A stretch of DNA of 64,000 nt, from positions 394,555,581 through 394,619,580 of the forward strand of contig NC_058518.1 of the NCBI RefSeq assembly GCF_904849725.1, read 5' to 3'. Positions 46,231-55,554 of this stretch are shown in pieces. Source of the stretch: Hordeum vulgare subsp. vulgare. Lineage: Eukaryota; Streptophyta; Magnoliopsida; Poales; Poaceae. The first letter of the stretch is position 1; every line of letters begins with the position of its first letter. A program made the translations under genes and the position numbers. Under the pieces are notes generated by a model. The model was not told the DNA's origin and made no database searches. It saw only the letters and a list, made by a program, of their open reading frames with translations.

Positions 46231-48040
46231 TGTTGGAAATATGCCCTAGACGCAATAATAAATTAGTTATTATTATATTTCTTAGTTCATGATAATCGTT
46301 TATTATCCATGTTATAATTGTATTGATTGGAAACACAATACTTGTGTGGATACATAGACAAAACACTGTCCCTAGTAAGCCTCTAGTTGACTAGCTCGTT
46401 GATCAAAGATGGTCAAGGTTTCCTGGCCATAGGCAAGTGTTCTCACTTGATAACGGGATCACATCATTAGGAGAATCATGTGATGGACTAGACCCAAACT
46501 AATAGACGTAGCATGTTGATCGTGTCATTTTGTTGCTACTGTTTTCTGCGTGTCAAGTATTTCTTCCTATGACCATGAGATCATATAACTCACGGACACC
46601 GGAGGAATGCTTTGTGTGTATCAAACGTCACAACGTAACTGGGTGACTATAAAGATGCTCTACAGGTATCTCCGAAGGTGTTCGTTGAGTTAGTATAGAT
46701 CGAGACTGGGATTTGTCACTACGTGTGACGGAGAGGTATCTCGGGGCCCACTCGGTAATACAACATCACACACAAGCCTTGCAAGCAATGTAACTTAATG
46801 TAAGTTGCGGGATCTTGTATTACGGAACGAGTAAAGAGACTTGCCGGTAAACGAGATTGAAATAGGTATGCGGATACTAACGATCGAATCTCGGGCAAGT
46901 AACATACCGAAGGACAAAGGGAATGACATACGGGATTATATGAATCCTTGGCACTGAGGTTCAAACGATAAGATCTTCGTAGAATATGTAGGATCCAATA
47001 TGGGCATCCAGGTCCCGCTATTGGATATTGACCGAGGAGTCTCTCGGGTCATGTCTACATAGTTCTCGAACCCACAGGGTCTGCACACTTAAGGTTCGAC
47101 GTTGTTTTATGCGTATTTGAGTTATATGGTTGGTTACCGAATGTTGTTCGGAGTCCCGGATGAGATCACGGACGTCACGAGGGTTTCCGGAATGGTCCGG
47201 AAACGAAGATTGATATATAGGATGACCTCATTTGGTTACCGGAAGGTTTTCGTGCATTACCGGAAAAGTTTCGGGCTCATCGGTAGTGTACCGGGAGTGC
47301 CGGGAGGGGTGCCGGGGACCATCGGGAGGGGTGTCACGCCCCAAGGGGTCTCATGGGCTATGGGAAGAGATAAACCAGCCCCTAGTGGGCTGTAATAAGT
47401 TCCCACTAAGGCCCATAAGGTTTGAGAAGGAAAAAACACAAGGTGGAAAGAGTTTCCAAGTGGGAAGGTGGAATCCTACTCCAAGTAGGATTGGAGTAGG
47501 ACTCCTCCACCTCCAATTTCGGCCAAACCTTTAGGTTTTGAGGCTGCCTCCTCCCCTCCCTCCCACCTATATATACGAAGGTTTTAGGGCTGATTTGAGA
47601 CGACTTTTCCACGGCAGCCCGACCACATACCTCCACGGTTTTTCCTCTAGATCGCGTTTCTGTGGAGCTCGGGCGGAGCCCTGCTGAGACAAGGTCATCA
47701 CCAACCTCCGGAGCGCCGTCACGCTGCCGGAGAACTCTTCTACCTCTCCGTCTCTCTTGCTGGATCAAGAAGGCCGAGATCATCGTCGAGCTGTACGTGT
47801 GCTGAACGCGGAGGTGCCGTCCGTTCGGTACTAGATCGTGGGACTGATCGCGGGATTGTTCGCGGGGCGGATCGAGGGACGTGAGGACGTTCCACTACAT
47901 CAACCGCGTTCTCTAACGCTTCTGCTGTACGATCTACAAGGGTACGTAGATCACTCATCCCCTCTCGTAGATGGACATCACCATGATAGGTCTTCGTGCG
48001 CGTAGGAAATTTTTTGTTTCCCATGCGACGTTCCCCAACA
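46231..48040 (+). repeat. TE6 3' LTR, 1810 bp
   Basis: Same length as the 5' LTR, ~18 substitutions. TATA box at about 47568-47575. Confidence 0.96.
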
Positions 48041-48327
48041 CGAGCATGAAGAAGTCCTCGTACTGCCGGTTCAGCTGCACGATCCCGTCACGTGTGCGCA
48101 TTGTCATGGAGTGTTGGGTCTGCACCGACTCGTCGTTATGGGTGCAGGATTCGTGATCCTCCCCACCGCGCTCTCCTGCGGGCTCAGGCTCCTTAGTGGC
48201 CTGTCCCCTGGAGATGGCAGATTCGGCTCCCCGGGGACTCTCGTGCCTCCCTAATCTGCTCCCATGGGTGGCGGGTCTCCTATCGTGGCAACACTTTCTC
48301 CTGGCACCGTGGGTGTGACCGCCCTAG
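48041..48327 (-). pseudogene. TE4 integrase-RT linker region
   Basis: Resumes TE4 after TE6's right target copy CGAGC. No long frame remains; this part of copia pol is normally poorly conserved. Confidence 0.6.
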
Positions 48328-48984
48328 TCATCGTTTAGGAGTACATGTCGACGATGAACTCCACGCCCGCCGGTGCCGATTCGCTATCCTCCTAGTCCCG
48401 CTGAGTGGTCTCATCAAAGACAACATCTCGAGAGACCCGCACCCAGTTGCGGGCTGGGTCGTAGACCCGATATGCCGCCGTCTCGGGCTCGTACCTGAGG
48501 AACACCACGGTGTGCTCCTGTCGTCGAGCTTGGCGGCGTTCAGCTTTGTTGTCTTGACATGAGCAACACAAACGAAGACACGAAGGTGGCTCACATCATG
48601 TTTGTGACTGTGCCATACCTCGTAGGGGGTTTTGCCGTCGACGCTCTTCGTGGGTGACCTGTTGAGGAGGTAGACGGTCGTGGTCACCGTCTCCCCCCAG
48701 AACCTTGCTGGCATACCCTTTGCCTTCATGAGGCTCCTTGCCACTGCGACAGTCGTCTGGTTGCGTCGTTCAACGACACTGTTCTGTTGTGGCGAGTACG
48801 GCGCCGTCAGCTGCCGTCCTATGCCTTCCTTGACGTAATAGGAGGTGAACATGGCGGAGGTGAATTCCCCTTCGTAATCCGTGCGGAGAAAGTGTAGCTT
48901 CCGTCCGGTTTCGACCTCCACGCCCGCCTTGAACTGCGTGACCGCCGCGGACGGCTCATCCTTTATGGAGAGAAGGGTGAACAC
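48328..48984 (-). pseudogene. TE4 integrase core and C-terminal part
   Basis: The minus frame contains LHFLRTDYEGEFTSAMF (second catalytic Asp), QLTAPYSPQQNSVVERRNQT (catalytic Glu), FWGETVTTTVYLLNRSPTKS, and TPYEVWHSHKHDVSHLRVF. The first Asp (HGDLCGP-type) lies in another frame at about 49030-49060. The last ~50 codons run out of frame. Confidence 0.9.
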
Positions 48985-49112
48985 ATGTAGCGGCTCTTAT
49001 CATCAGCGGGGAGAAGGAAGTAGCGCCTCCCTTCCGCCATGGCCGGGGCGATTGGCCCGCACAGATCACCGTGCATGAGGTCCAGGAGACCCTCGACGCG
49101 GCCCTTTGCAAC

Positions 49113-49998
49113 TCATGGGAACGGGGCATTCCTCTGCTTGCCCACCAGGCAGCCCTTGCACAACTGTTGAGCGTGCTCGATCGTGGGTAGTCCGCGCACC
49201 ATATCATCAGGCGCCAGACGACATAGAGCATCGAAGTTCAGGTGCCCGTACAGTTCGTGCCACCACCACGCGGCCTCACCGGCGTGCGCAGCGAGGCACA
49301 CCAGTCGTGCGACGGTGAGGGTGACGATGTAAAGCCGGTTCCGTGTGCACTCCACCTTCATGAGGAGACGCTGTTGTGGGTCATGTAAGCGGAGCTCGCC
49401 GTGATCCATGAAGATGTTGCAGCTGCTCTCGTCAAGCTGTTCGAGGCTGTCGATGTTATCGTGGAGGCGCGGAATGTAGTAGATGTGTGTCAGTGCACGA
49501 TGCTCTCCATTTCGACACACGAAGAGGATTGTGTCGCGTCCTTCAATCTCCACCACCGAGCTATCCGCGAACTTAAATGTTCTGACGATGCCGGTGTCAA
49601 GATCGGCGAAGACTCCCTTTGCACCAGTCATGTGGTTGCTGGCTCCAGTGTCGAAGAACCATACGTCGCCGCCGTGTCCATCACTTGCGAGATACACTTG
49701 GTCCTCGACCAGTGCTATGTGTCCGGGTGCGCTGCCAATGGCCATCCCTGGCGCGGCGATGCTTTCACCAGGCGAAGGAACCGTGGCCATGAGGAACTTG
49801 GGCTCCCGCTTGTTGATGGTGCAGGATCATGCGAGCAGAAGACCGGGCTCGTCGACATTGATTCGGTCCAGGTTGGCCCTTTGCTGTGGTTGGGCCGCCG
49901 GCGATTACGCAGGCGGCGGTTGGCCCTGCCCCTTTCGCTCCCGACGTGGCTCCTTGTAGTCCTTGGAGAAGTGCCCCATTTTGCTGCACTTGTAGCAC
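49113..49998 (-). pseudogene. TE4 zinc knuckle, protease and pre-integrase domain
   Basis: At 49945-49998 the minus strand encodes KCYKCSKMGHFSKDYKE, a CCHC knuckle whose last Cys has become Tyr. At 49113-49790 it encodes VWFFDTGASNHMTG (protease DTG), FLVCRNG-type beta strands, then WWHELYGHLNFDALCRL and LCKGCLVGKQRNAPFP (HHCC). A stop and frameshift lie between them. Confidence 0.9.
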
Positions 49999-50107
49999 TT
50001 GACCTTGGACATGCCGCGTCCTCGCCGTATTCAGCCATCGTCGCCTTGCGGCTTCCCTTGTCGTTGACTGCTGCGCCTCCTAAGCCAGAGCCTTGCCCGA
50101 GCTCCCG

Positions 50108-51575
50108 CTAGCTCTTTCGTGCATCCCACTCCTGCTCCATGAGCAGAAGTTGGCCGCTCTGGGTCTTGGTGTCGATGGCGTAGCGCTCCTCGATGGATGA
50201 CTGGCGCCCAACGAGCTCCTCGTCCGTCAGGGTCGCCACATCGAGGAATGTATCGATGGCATAGGCGATCTGGGCGTACCGCGCCGGCACCATGCGGAGA
50301 AACTTCTGAACAACACGTACCTCTTCCACGTTTTCGCAAAGCGACCGGAGGTTGTTGATGAGGCCCGTAATGCGCATGGTGAAGCCGTGTAGAGTCTTAG
50401 CATCTCTGAACGTGATCTGCTCAAAGTCGGAGCGGAGGCATTGCATCGTGACCTCCCTCGCGCGGGTCACGCCCATCCTCATCGTGCATACGGCCTCCCA
50501 CGCTTCGTGCATGGAGGTCTTGACGGCGAGGACGCAGTGCATCTTCGGGGGCATTGCCCGGATCAGAGCGGCCAGTGCCGCCATGTCCTCGCGGTCCGTG
50601 ACCATGCCCTCGCCGAGCATGGCCTTTGAGAGGCTGTGGGCACGCAAATAGATCTGCATGATCAAGGGCCACTCGGGGCGTGTTTGGTTGCATTCCCTAC
50701 CTAGCATGGTTGTTCCCACCTAAGACATGGTAAGTGTAAACATGCTGAGTAGATGCATTTGTTGTTGTTTGGTAGTAATTTATGTGTTGATACATGCTGT
50801 GGGGAGACTTTGTTTGATAGGTAGAGGGAGGAGGAAGAGGGAGGAAGAGGAGGGCCGGTGGGGCGCGGGGAGAGGAGTCCCGGCGGGGAGGAAGAGGGCG
50901 AAGCCGCCGCTGGGGTTCGGAAGGAGGAAGAGGAGGGCCGACGGGGCTCGCGTGAGGCGCGTCGGGGCTCGGACGGAGGAAGAGAGGGACGACGGGAATC
51001 GGGCGAGGCGCGGCGGGGCTCGAGAGGGGCTCGACGCTCGAGCCCCTGGAAGGGCGCAGCGCGGCGGGGAGGGAAAGGGAAAGGTCGCCATTGCTCGGGA
51101 AGGGCGCGAAGGGGCTCGAGCGAGGCACAGCGGGCCTCGGGAGGGGCATGGGAGGGCGAGGGCGAGGGAGCTGAGCTCAGCTCGCCTCCGAGGGGGTGCT
51201 GGGCTCAACAATGTTGAGGCCCTTTTTTGCATCAGATGGACCATGCCGAGTAAAGCTCTTACACCCTACCAAACATATTAAAGTGGGTTGAGAATGGAAC
51301 TTCTGCCCTCATGCACCCTTGATGCAGGCTACCAAACACGCCCTCAATGTAGTTCATGGAGGTGAGCGTGGGGTAGACGATTGTGCCGCTGTGTCCGACG
51401 CCCTCCCGGATCACACGCTCGTGGACGACCACCTCGCCCGGGTTCCTCCTGACGCGGTTGCGTCCGCGGCTCTGGTGTCGCGTTTGTGCGCGCTTTGATG
51501 GCTTGCCTCCCCGCCACGGGCCTGGGCAGTCGTGGCCCGCATGTCGTCACCGACTACCTCTCTGCTACCCACCAT
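50108..51575 (-). pseudogene. TE4 gag, split by a 668-bp TIR element
   Basis: The minus-strand ATG at 51575 (MVGSREVVGDDMRATTAQ) lies 18 bases after the primer site. A frameshift near 51430 leads to VHERVIREGVGHSGTIVYPTLTSMNYI, then the TIR insert, then EWPLIMQIYLRAHSLSKAML (50674 downward) through HEAWEAVCTMRMGVTRAREVTMQCLRSDFEQI and MRITGLINNLRSL to EERYAIDTKTQ. This is the UBN2-type copia Gag fold. The ~30 residues before EWPLI in the uninterrupted 50108-50719 frame come from the insert. Confidence 0.88.
50675..51342. mobile_element. Tourist-like non-autonomous TIR element in TE4 gag, 668 bp
   Basis: Ends GGGGCGTGTTTGGTTGCAT and CCAAACACGCC are inverted repeats. The gag codon before and after rejoins cleanly (MNYI|EWPLI), with a CTC or TC target copy. 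The middle (50820-51190) is extremely G/A-rich on the plus strand (GGAGGAAGAGG, GGGGCTCG words), so ORFs overlap there on both strands without meaning. Confidence 0.82.
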
Positions 51576-51592
51576 AGTTCCTCGTCGCCAAC

Positions 51593-51607
51593 GGCTCTGA
51601 TGCCAAT
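51593..51607 (-). other. TE4 primer binding site
   Basis: Minus strand ATTGGCATCAGAGCC, close to TGGTATCAGAGCC of initiator tRNA-Met type, adjoining the 5' LTR. Confidence 0.85.
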
Positions 51608-51840
51608 TGCTAGACGATCCGATGGGATCGCACATTCTCTCTCTCGCTCACGATGAATTGGGAGACTCACACAATTTTGCACAGCGCACAACTTACCGCT
51701 TTTTCGTTTTTTCCTGCCTCTTATTCTCATGAGACGTAACTGGAGTACCCGGTTCGCACGCCGCGCCCCGCTCGTGCTGAACGTGCCATCCCACATTCGC
51801 AGGGTGGGCGTGGTCACCATGGCCCACTACCAGACCTAGG

Positions 51841-52611
51841 GGCAGTTCTTTTGAGCTCTCGTGTGAAAATAAGCTCATGTGAGAATAAGCCCAAAATAAG
51901 CTCCAGATAATAAGCTAGTCAGTTCTTTTCGGTGCCTGTTTTTATAGCTTATATATGGTATGACTAGTGAAAAATCTATAATACCCTTGAAGTATAGGTG
52001 GAGTGGGTCGTCGGCCGGAGTAGGGCACGGGATGGGGGTCCTTCGCTAGAGTGGGTCATCGGCCGGAGTAGGGCACGGGACGGGGGTCCTTTGCTAGAGT
52101 GGGTCATTGGCCGGAATTGGACGTCGACCGTTGGAGTGGAGCCCCGGCTGTCCGCCGGAGTGGTGCTGTTGTTGCTAGGTCGCGGAGAAGGGTGGAGTCG
52201 CACCAGAGGGAGGGAGGGGTTGCGCCCGAGGAGGAGAGGAGCAGCGGCGGGAGGCCTACCCGCCGACGGGAGGGAAGTACCAGGAGCGGCGGCGGCGGAG
52301 GGAAGAACCGGGAGTGGCGACGGCGGAGGGAATCGGGAGCGGCGATCGAGAGCGGCTCGATTCGGTTTTCAACGGTGAGATGAAGGGTTGGGCTCGATGA
52401 CAAACTCATTGTAATAAGTGTGAAAACTAGGGACAATGGGATATACCTCTTCGCTTCTAAATGAACTTCTGCAGGAAGCTCCCCCCAGCTTTTTCGATTG
52501 CAAAAGGGACTTACATGGAAATAAGTTAAGCTACTTATACAAATCGAGTTTTTTTTAAAACTTTTGACTTATTTTGACAATAAGCTGAAATAAATTGGAA
52601 AAAAACTAGCC
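51841..52611. mobile_element. TIR element inside the TE4 5' LTR, ~771 bp
   Basis: Ends GGGGCAGTTCTTTT and AAAAAAACTAGCCCC are inverted, with CTAG at both junctions (3-4 bp target). Subterminal AATAAGCT words occur at both ends. The uninterrupted LTR at 29184-29525 proves the insertion and its borders. PIF/Harbinger or another TIR class; not resolved. GC-rich core, no recognised protein. Confidence 0.82.
52001..52125 (+). repeat. 48-bp minisatellite, 2.5 copies
   Basis: Units 52001-52048 and 52049-52096 and a partial 52097-52125, each starting GAGTGGGTC(G/A)TCGGCCGG. Lies in the insert above and yields the repetitive ORF 51998-52378. Confidence 0.9.
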
Positions 52612-52731
52612 CCTAGTCACGCGCGGCGGGCATAGATCGCGGCCGCAGCTTCTTATTCCTTGCGGAATCGAAAGAACCGGGGAAACCGGTCCGGCTAGCA
52701 AGCTATGGTTCAGAGTTTAACCAACATCCGT

Positions 52732-53045
52732 CAGCTCCGGGAAATTTGTTGACGCGGGGGATGGTTTCGTGCGCCTCTGCGCTGCTTGTGTGTATGGTGG
52801 TTAATTGCTCCTGGGCTGTGCTGTGCTGGGCTGGGCTACTGTTCGCGATGGTGCTGTCTGCCTGCTGGCGGTGCCGGTCAGAGAGTCCAGCTCCAACGGC
52901 TACTCCGCGGGCAACTGTTTTCTTCTAGGACGGAGCGACTACTGACGTCGACTTTCTTTTATAAAAGGACCGTGCGTTTCATTGCCGAGGTACGTCAGAC
53001 TATGCGCAAGTTTATAACTGCTGCTAGTGCTGGGTACATACGGGA
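52732..53045 (+). repeat. Block Y', second copy of block Y
   Basis: Matches 12838-13116 and continues, without TE2, into the sequence matching 17536-17586 (GAGGTACGTCAGACTATGCG). It thus shows the empty TE2 insertion site. Confidence 0.85.
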
Positions 53046-54304
53046 ACACCTCTTTATTTGTGTCTGTTTTCTTGTATATATACTGTAATCGTCAATGAAG
53101 TAATAGACAAATGATTCACTCTAGGGAAACGTTTAAGTTCAGCGTGCCGACGGCACGCTACGCCGGACGTGTCCGTGTCGTTGGATGAAAATAAATTTAA
53201 ACTTTTCTTTTTTAACCGTGAACCTTATCCTCTGTGTCTTCCTTATCTTTTTCTAAATCTTATCCTCTTCCTCTCTTCCTTTGCCCTCCTTCACTCGTTC
53301 TTTTTCTCCATCCTTTTTCAGTTGCTCCCTTCCTCTATGTCTCTTTTCCATTGACTTTCACTTCCTTTGTTAAGGCATCCATGGTTGTCTGCACGTTCTA
53401 CTGCTCTCCCATAGTGCCGCTGGGGGTGTCGGAGCTTGGTGGAGCAGCAGCATCCATGGCCTCGGAGCTTGGTGAAGGAGCAACATCAGCTATGAAATCT
53501 TGGTTGTAGCAATTTCAATCGCTGGTGGTAGCAAATTTCTACGACAGTTGCAGCAAAACGGTGTCATTGTCATCGCGGGTCGCAGCTGAGATAAGATGTT
53601 TGAAACTTCTTTCAATGCGGTTATAACTTTTGTAACTGCCGGTTGCAACTTTTCGTTTTTCGTCCATGGCTTCGCCTTCACAGTTGAAACTTTTTTCATA
53701 GTCGGATGAAGCTTTTTTCGTTGCTAGACGAAACTTTTTTTGTCACCGGTTGTAACTTTTGTTGGTCATCCATAGCTCCCGTCGTATACTGGTTGAAGCT
53801 TTTTTTAGACGGTTGAAGCTTTTCCTGTCGCTAGTTGTAGCTTTTTTGTCGTCGGTTGTCGCACTGGGCATCTCCCCCGGAGTTCTTTTTTTGTTGCAAG
53901 CTTGCACATCGGGGATGAGCGGCGACGAGCACGCCAACGAGCTTCAGTCGTCCCAACTGGAGCCACAATGGTCTCAACAAAAGCTTCAACCGCAGGGTGC
54001 GGCTGTTGCACGGGGCACCAGCAGGGCAACCGCCGAGCCGACGAGGCGAGCGGCGACGAGCTGCTCCAGCAAGCAGGAGGCTCGGGAAGGAAGGGCAATC
54101 AGACGGGAAGGAGATGCGAAGGAGTTCGTGGGAGTGAGGAAGAAGACGACCGATTCCAGTACGAACCGATTTTCCCGATACGAGCGTGTACCCGATCCAA
54201 CAGTCGTGGTGCTTTCGTGCAGGTCTAATCCAATGACCCGCGGGCGACCGACCGAGTTTTTGACCCTGACGCACCGGCGCAGATCAGTCCCCTTCACTCT
54301 AACA
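53046..54304. other. Unidentified stretch with T-rich degenerate repeats
   Basis: A perfect hairpin GCGTGCCG-a-CGGCACGC lies at ~53142-53158. From 53500 to 53870 a ~25-35 bp theme (GGTTGAAGCTTTTTT / GTTGTAACTTTTTTTGTCG) recurs many times. ORFs on both strands at 53743-54340 are low-complexity and not convincing. Probably part of an unidentified DNA element between Y' and Z', absent at the corresponding place in unit 1. Confidence 0.4.
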
Positions 54305-54525
54305 TGTCTAACCCGTTCTAAAAGGCTCAATGACTTATAACCCCACACCAAATGTTCCATTCCGTTTCGTTCTACTATATCATCGCCGTAGTATGTACGT
54401 ACACACTTTTGGCGGATGCGTGCCTTCTCTTCAAGCTAAAATAAATGAGTAGCATGGAGCTATGCATGAAATTGACTAAAGTGGCGTACACGTTTTGCCA
54501 CGAGATACATACCTCCAACTTATAC
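54305..54525 (+). repeat. Block Z', second copy of block Z (main part)
   Basis: Matches 26825-27030. A further 40-bp match (AAGGATCGACAGGGAAAGAAAGAC) at ~55425-55465 corresponds to 27055-27085, with the TIR element 54526-55400 between. Confidence 0.7.
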
Positions 54526-55400
54526 CATTAGAGCATCTAAAGCTGAATCCTCCGTATCCCTTCAAACGCGTGATAGGTTGCTCCGTCACTAACCGGACAC
54601 AAAAAGTTGATTCAGCCGAGTCCCTCAAACGAGTCTCAAATGTCCGGACTCATCGACACCCCTTATATTTAATCTAAATATGGGACAGATATGGACTCAC
54701 CCGGCCATGCCCGCCACGTCGACCTAGCATCGAGGTCCCACGTGAACTGGTCCAAAAACCCGATGGTTTCATGGACGCCGCGACCCTCGCCGCGGTGTGA
54801 ATGTTGCGTGGCGTCGCTTCGGCTCGCCACCTGAGGCCATAGTCGGAGTTGCCAGAGGCCATGTAGGAGGACGAGCTGGAGATCCATGCTCTGGGCTTGA
54901 ACATGACAGAGGCGAAGGCGGAGTTCGTTGTCGCCCAAGCCGAGAAGATGACAGAGCAGCACGCCATCTTGGATTTCATCCGGAATGACATCGAGGTGGA
55001 AGCCAACCATCGGCTTATCCGGCAGAGGCAGGCGAAGGCCGACGCCCTCTTCGACGAGCTCATTGTGAAGACAGCGACGGAAGATGACGCAGCGAAGCAG
55101 CCAAAGGCGCCGAAGGGGACGGAGAAGCGAAAGTCGCACTTTTATCACTCGAAGGGGGCGGAGCTGTAGCTGTCGCACTTTTATCCGTCGAAGGATGCGA
55201 AGATCATCAAAATCTTCAACAAAGAATAGTTAATTTATACGTAGTACATAGGTTTTATATTTGAATATTTTTTATGAATTTAATAATTTAATATGAGATG
55301 TCTGATTACAGTAATGTTTATTTAAGACGTGCTCGGTCATCCCTTTAGACATGTTCGAGCAGTTCCTAACGTTTGAGGAATCAACTTTTGCAGGTTTACA
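54526..55400 (+). mobile_element. Non-autonomous TIR-type element inserted in block Z', with a small ORF
   Basis: Interrupts the Z/Z' alignment. Left: GAGCATCTAAAGCTGAATCC and AAAAAGTTGATTCAGCC; right, inverted: CAAAAGTTGATTCCTCAAACG. Exact ends and target copy not resolved. Confidence 0.5.
54897..55169 (+). CDS. Small passenger ORF, 90 aa, unknown function
   Basis: MTEAKAEFVVAQAEKMTEQH.. then LRQRQAKADALFDELIV-type charged helix and a basic C-terminus (KGTEKRKSHFYHSKGAEL). The open frame extends upstream without ATG (EDELEIHALGLN), so this is probably the 3' part of a broken coding region. Alpha-helical, coiled-coil-like; no known domain recognised. It may be a gene fragment captured by the surrounding element. 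Confidence 0.35.
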   Translation: MNMTEAKAEFVVAQAEKMTEQHAILDFIRNDIEVEANHRLIRQRQAKADALFDELIVKTATEDDAAKQPKAPKGTEKRKSHFYHSKGAEL

Positions 55401-55554
55401 TGTGTTCTTTGGACTCAAGGATCGACAGGGAAAGAAAGACAATGCGATCGAGCTGACATGGATGGATGGAGGGCGATTTCAAGGGACGGCAAGCTCGTGT
55501 GGCTAGCGGCATGGGGACGCGTGCGAGATAAAAAAATTAGACAATCTCGGGAAA

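Larger units (their letters stand above)
39437..48040 (+). mobile_element. TE6: young WIS/BARE-type Ty1-copia with dead coding region, 8604 bp
   Basis: A plus-strand element in TE4. LTRs 39437-41246 and 46231-48040 are both exactly 1810 bp with about 18 substitutions and no indels (1.0%). Target copies CGAGC are perfect (39432-39436, 48041-48045). Primer site, TATA boxes and polypurine tract are intact, but gag-pol is riddled with stops and indels. This mismatch between fresh LTRs and a decayed interior means the element moved while already non-autonomous. Confidence 0.96.
29184..52726 (-). mobile_element. TE4: old Ty1-copia element hosting four later insertions
   Basis: A minus-strand copia with LTRs at 29184-29525 (342 bp) and 51608-52726 (348 bp after removing an insert). 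It has perfect 5-bp target copies TCCGT at 29179-29183 and 52727-52731. LTR divergence is roughly 11-12%. Without inserts the element is about 5.2 kb. In element order: primer site, gag, zinc knuckle, protease, integrase, RT, RNase H. It is cut by TE5 (in RT), TE6 (between integrase and RT), a TIR element in gag and another in the 5' LTR. Confidence 0.95.
51608..52726 (-). repeat. TE4 5' LTR, 348 bp, interrupted by a 771-bp insert
   Basis: 51608-51840 and 52612-52726 together match 29184-29525. Joined ends rebuild AGACCTAGTCAC, as in the other LTR at ~29412-29422. Confidence 0.92.

Noticed and set aside
50727..51281. Up to 184-codon Arg/Gly/Glu-rich ORF and a minus-strand Pro/Ala/Ser-rich partner
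   Set aside because: Purine-rich core of a TIR element; both strands are open for compositional reasons.
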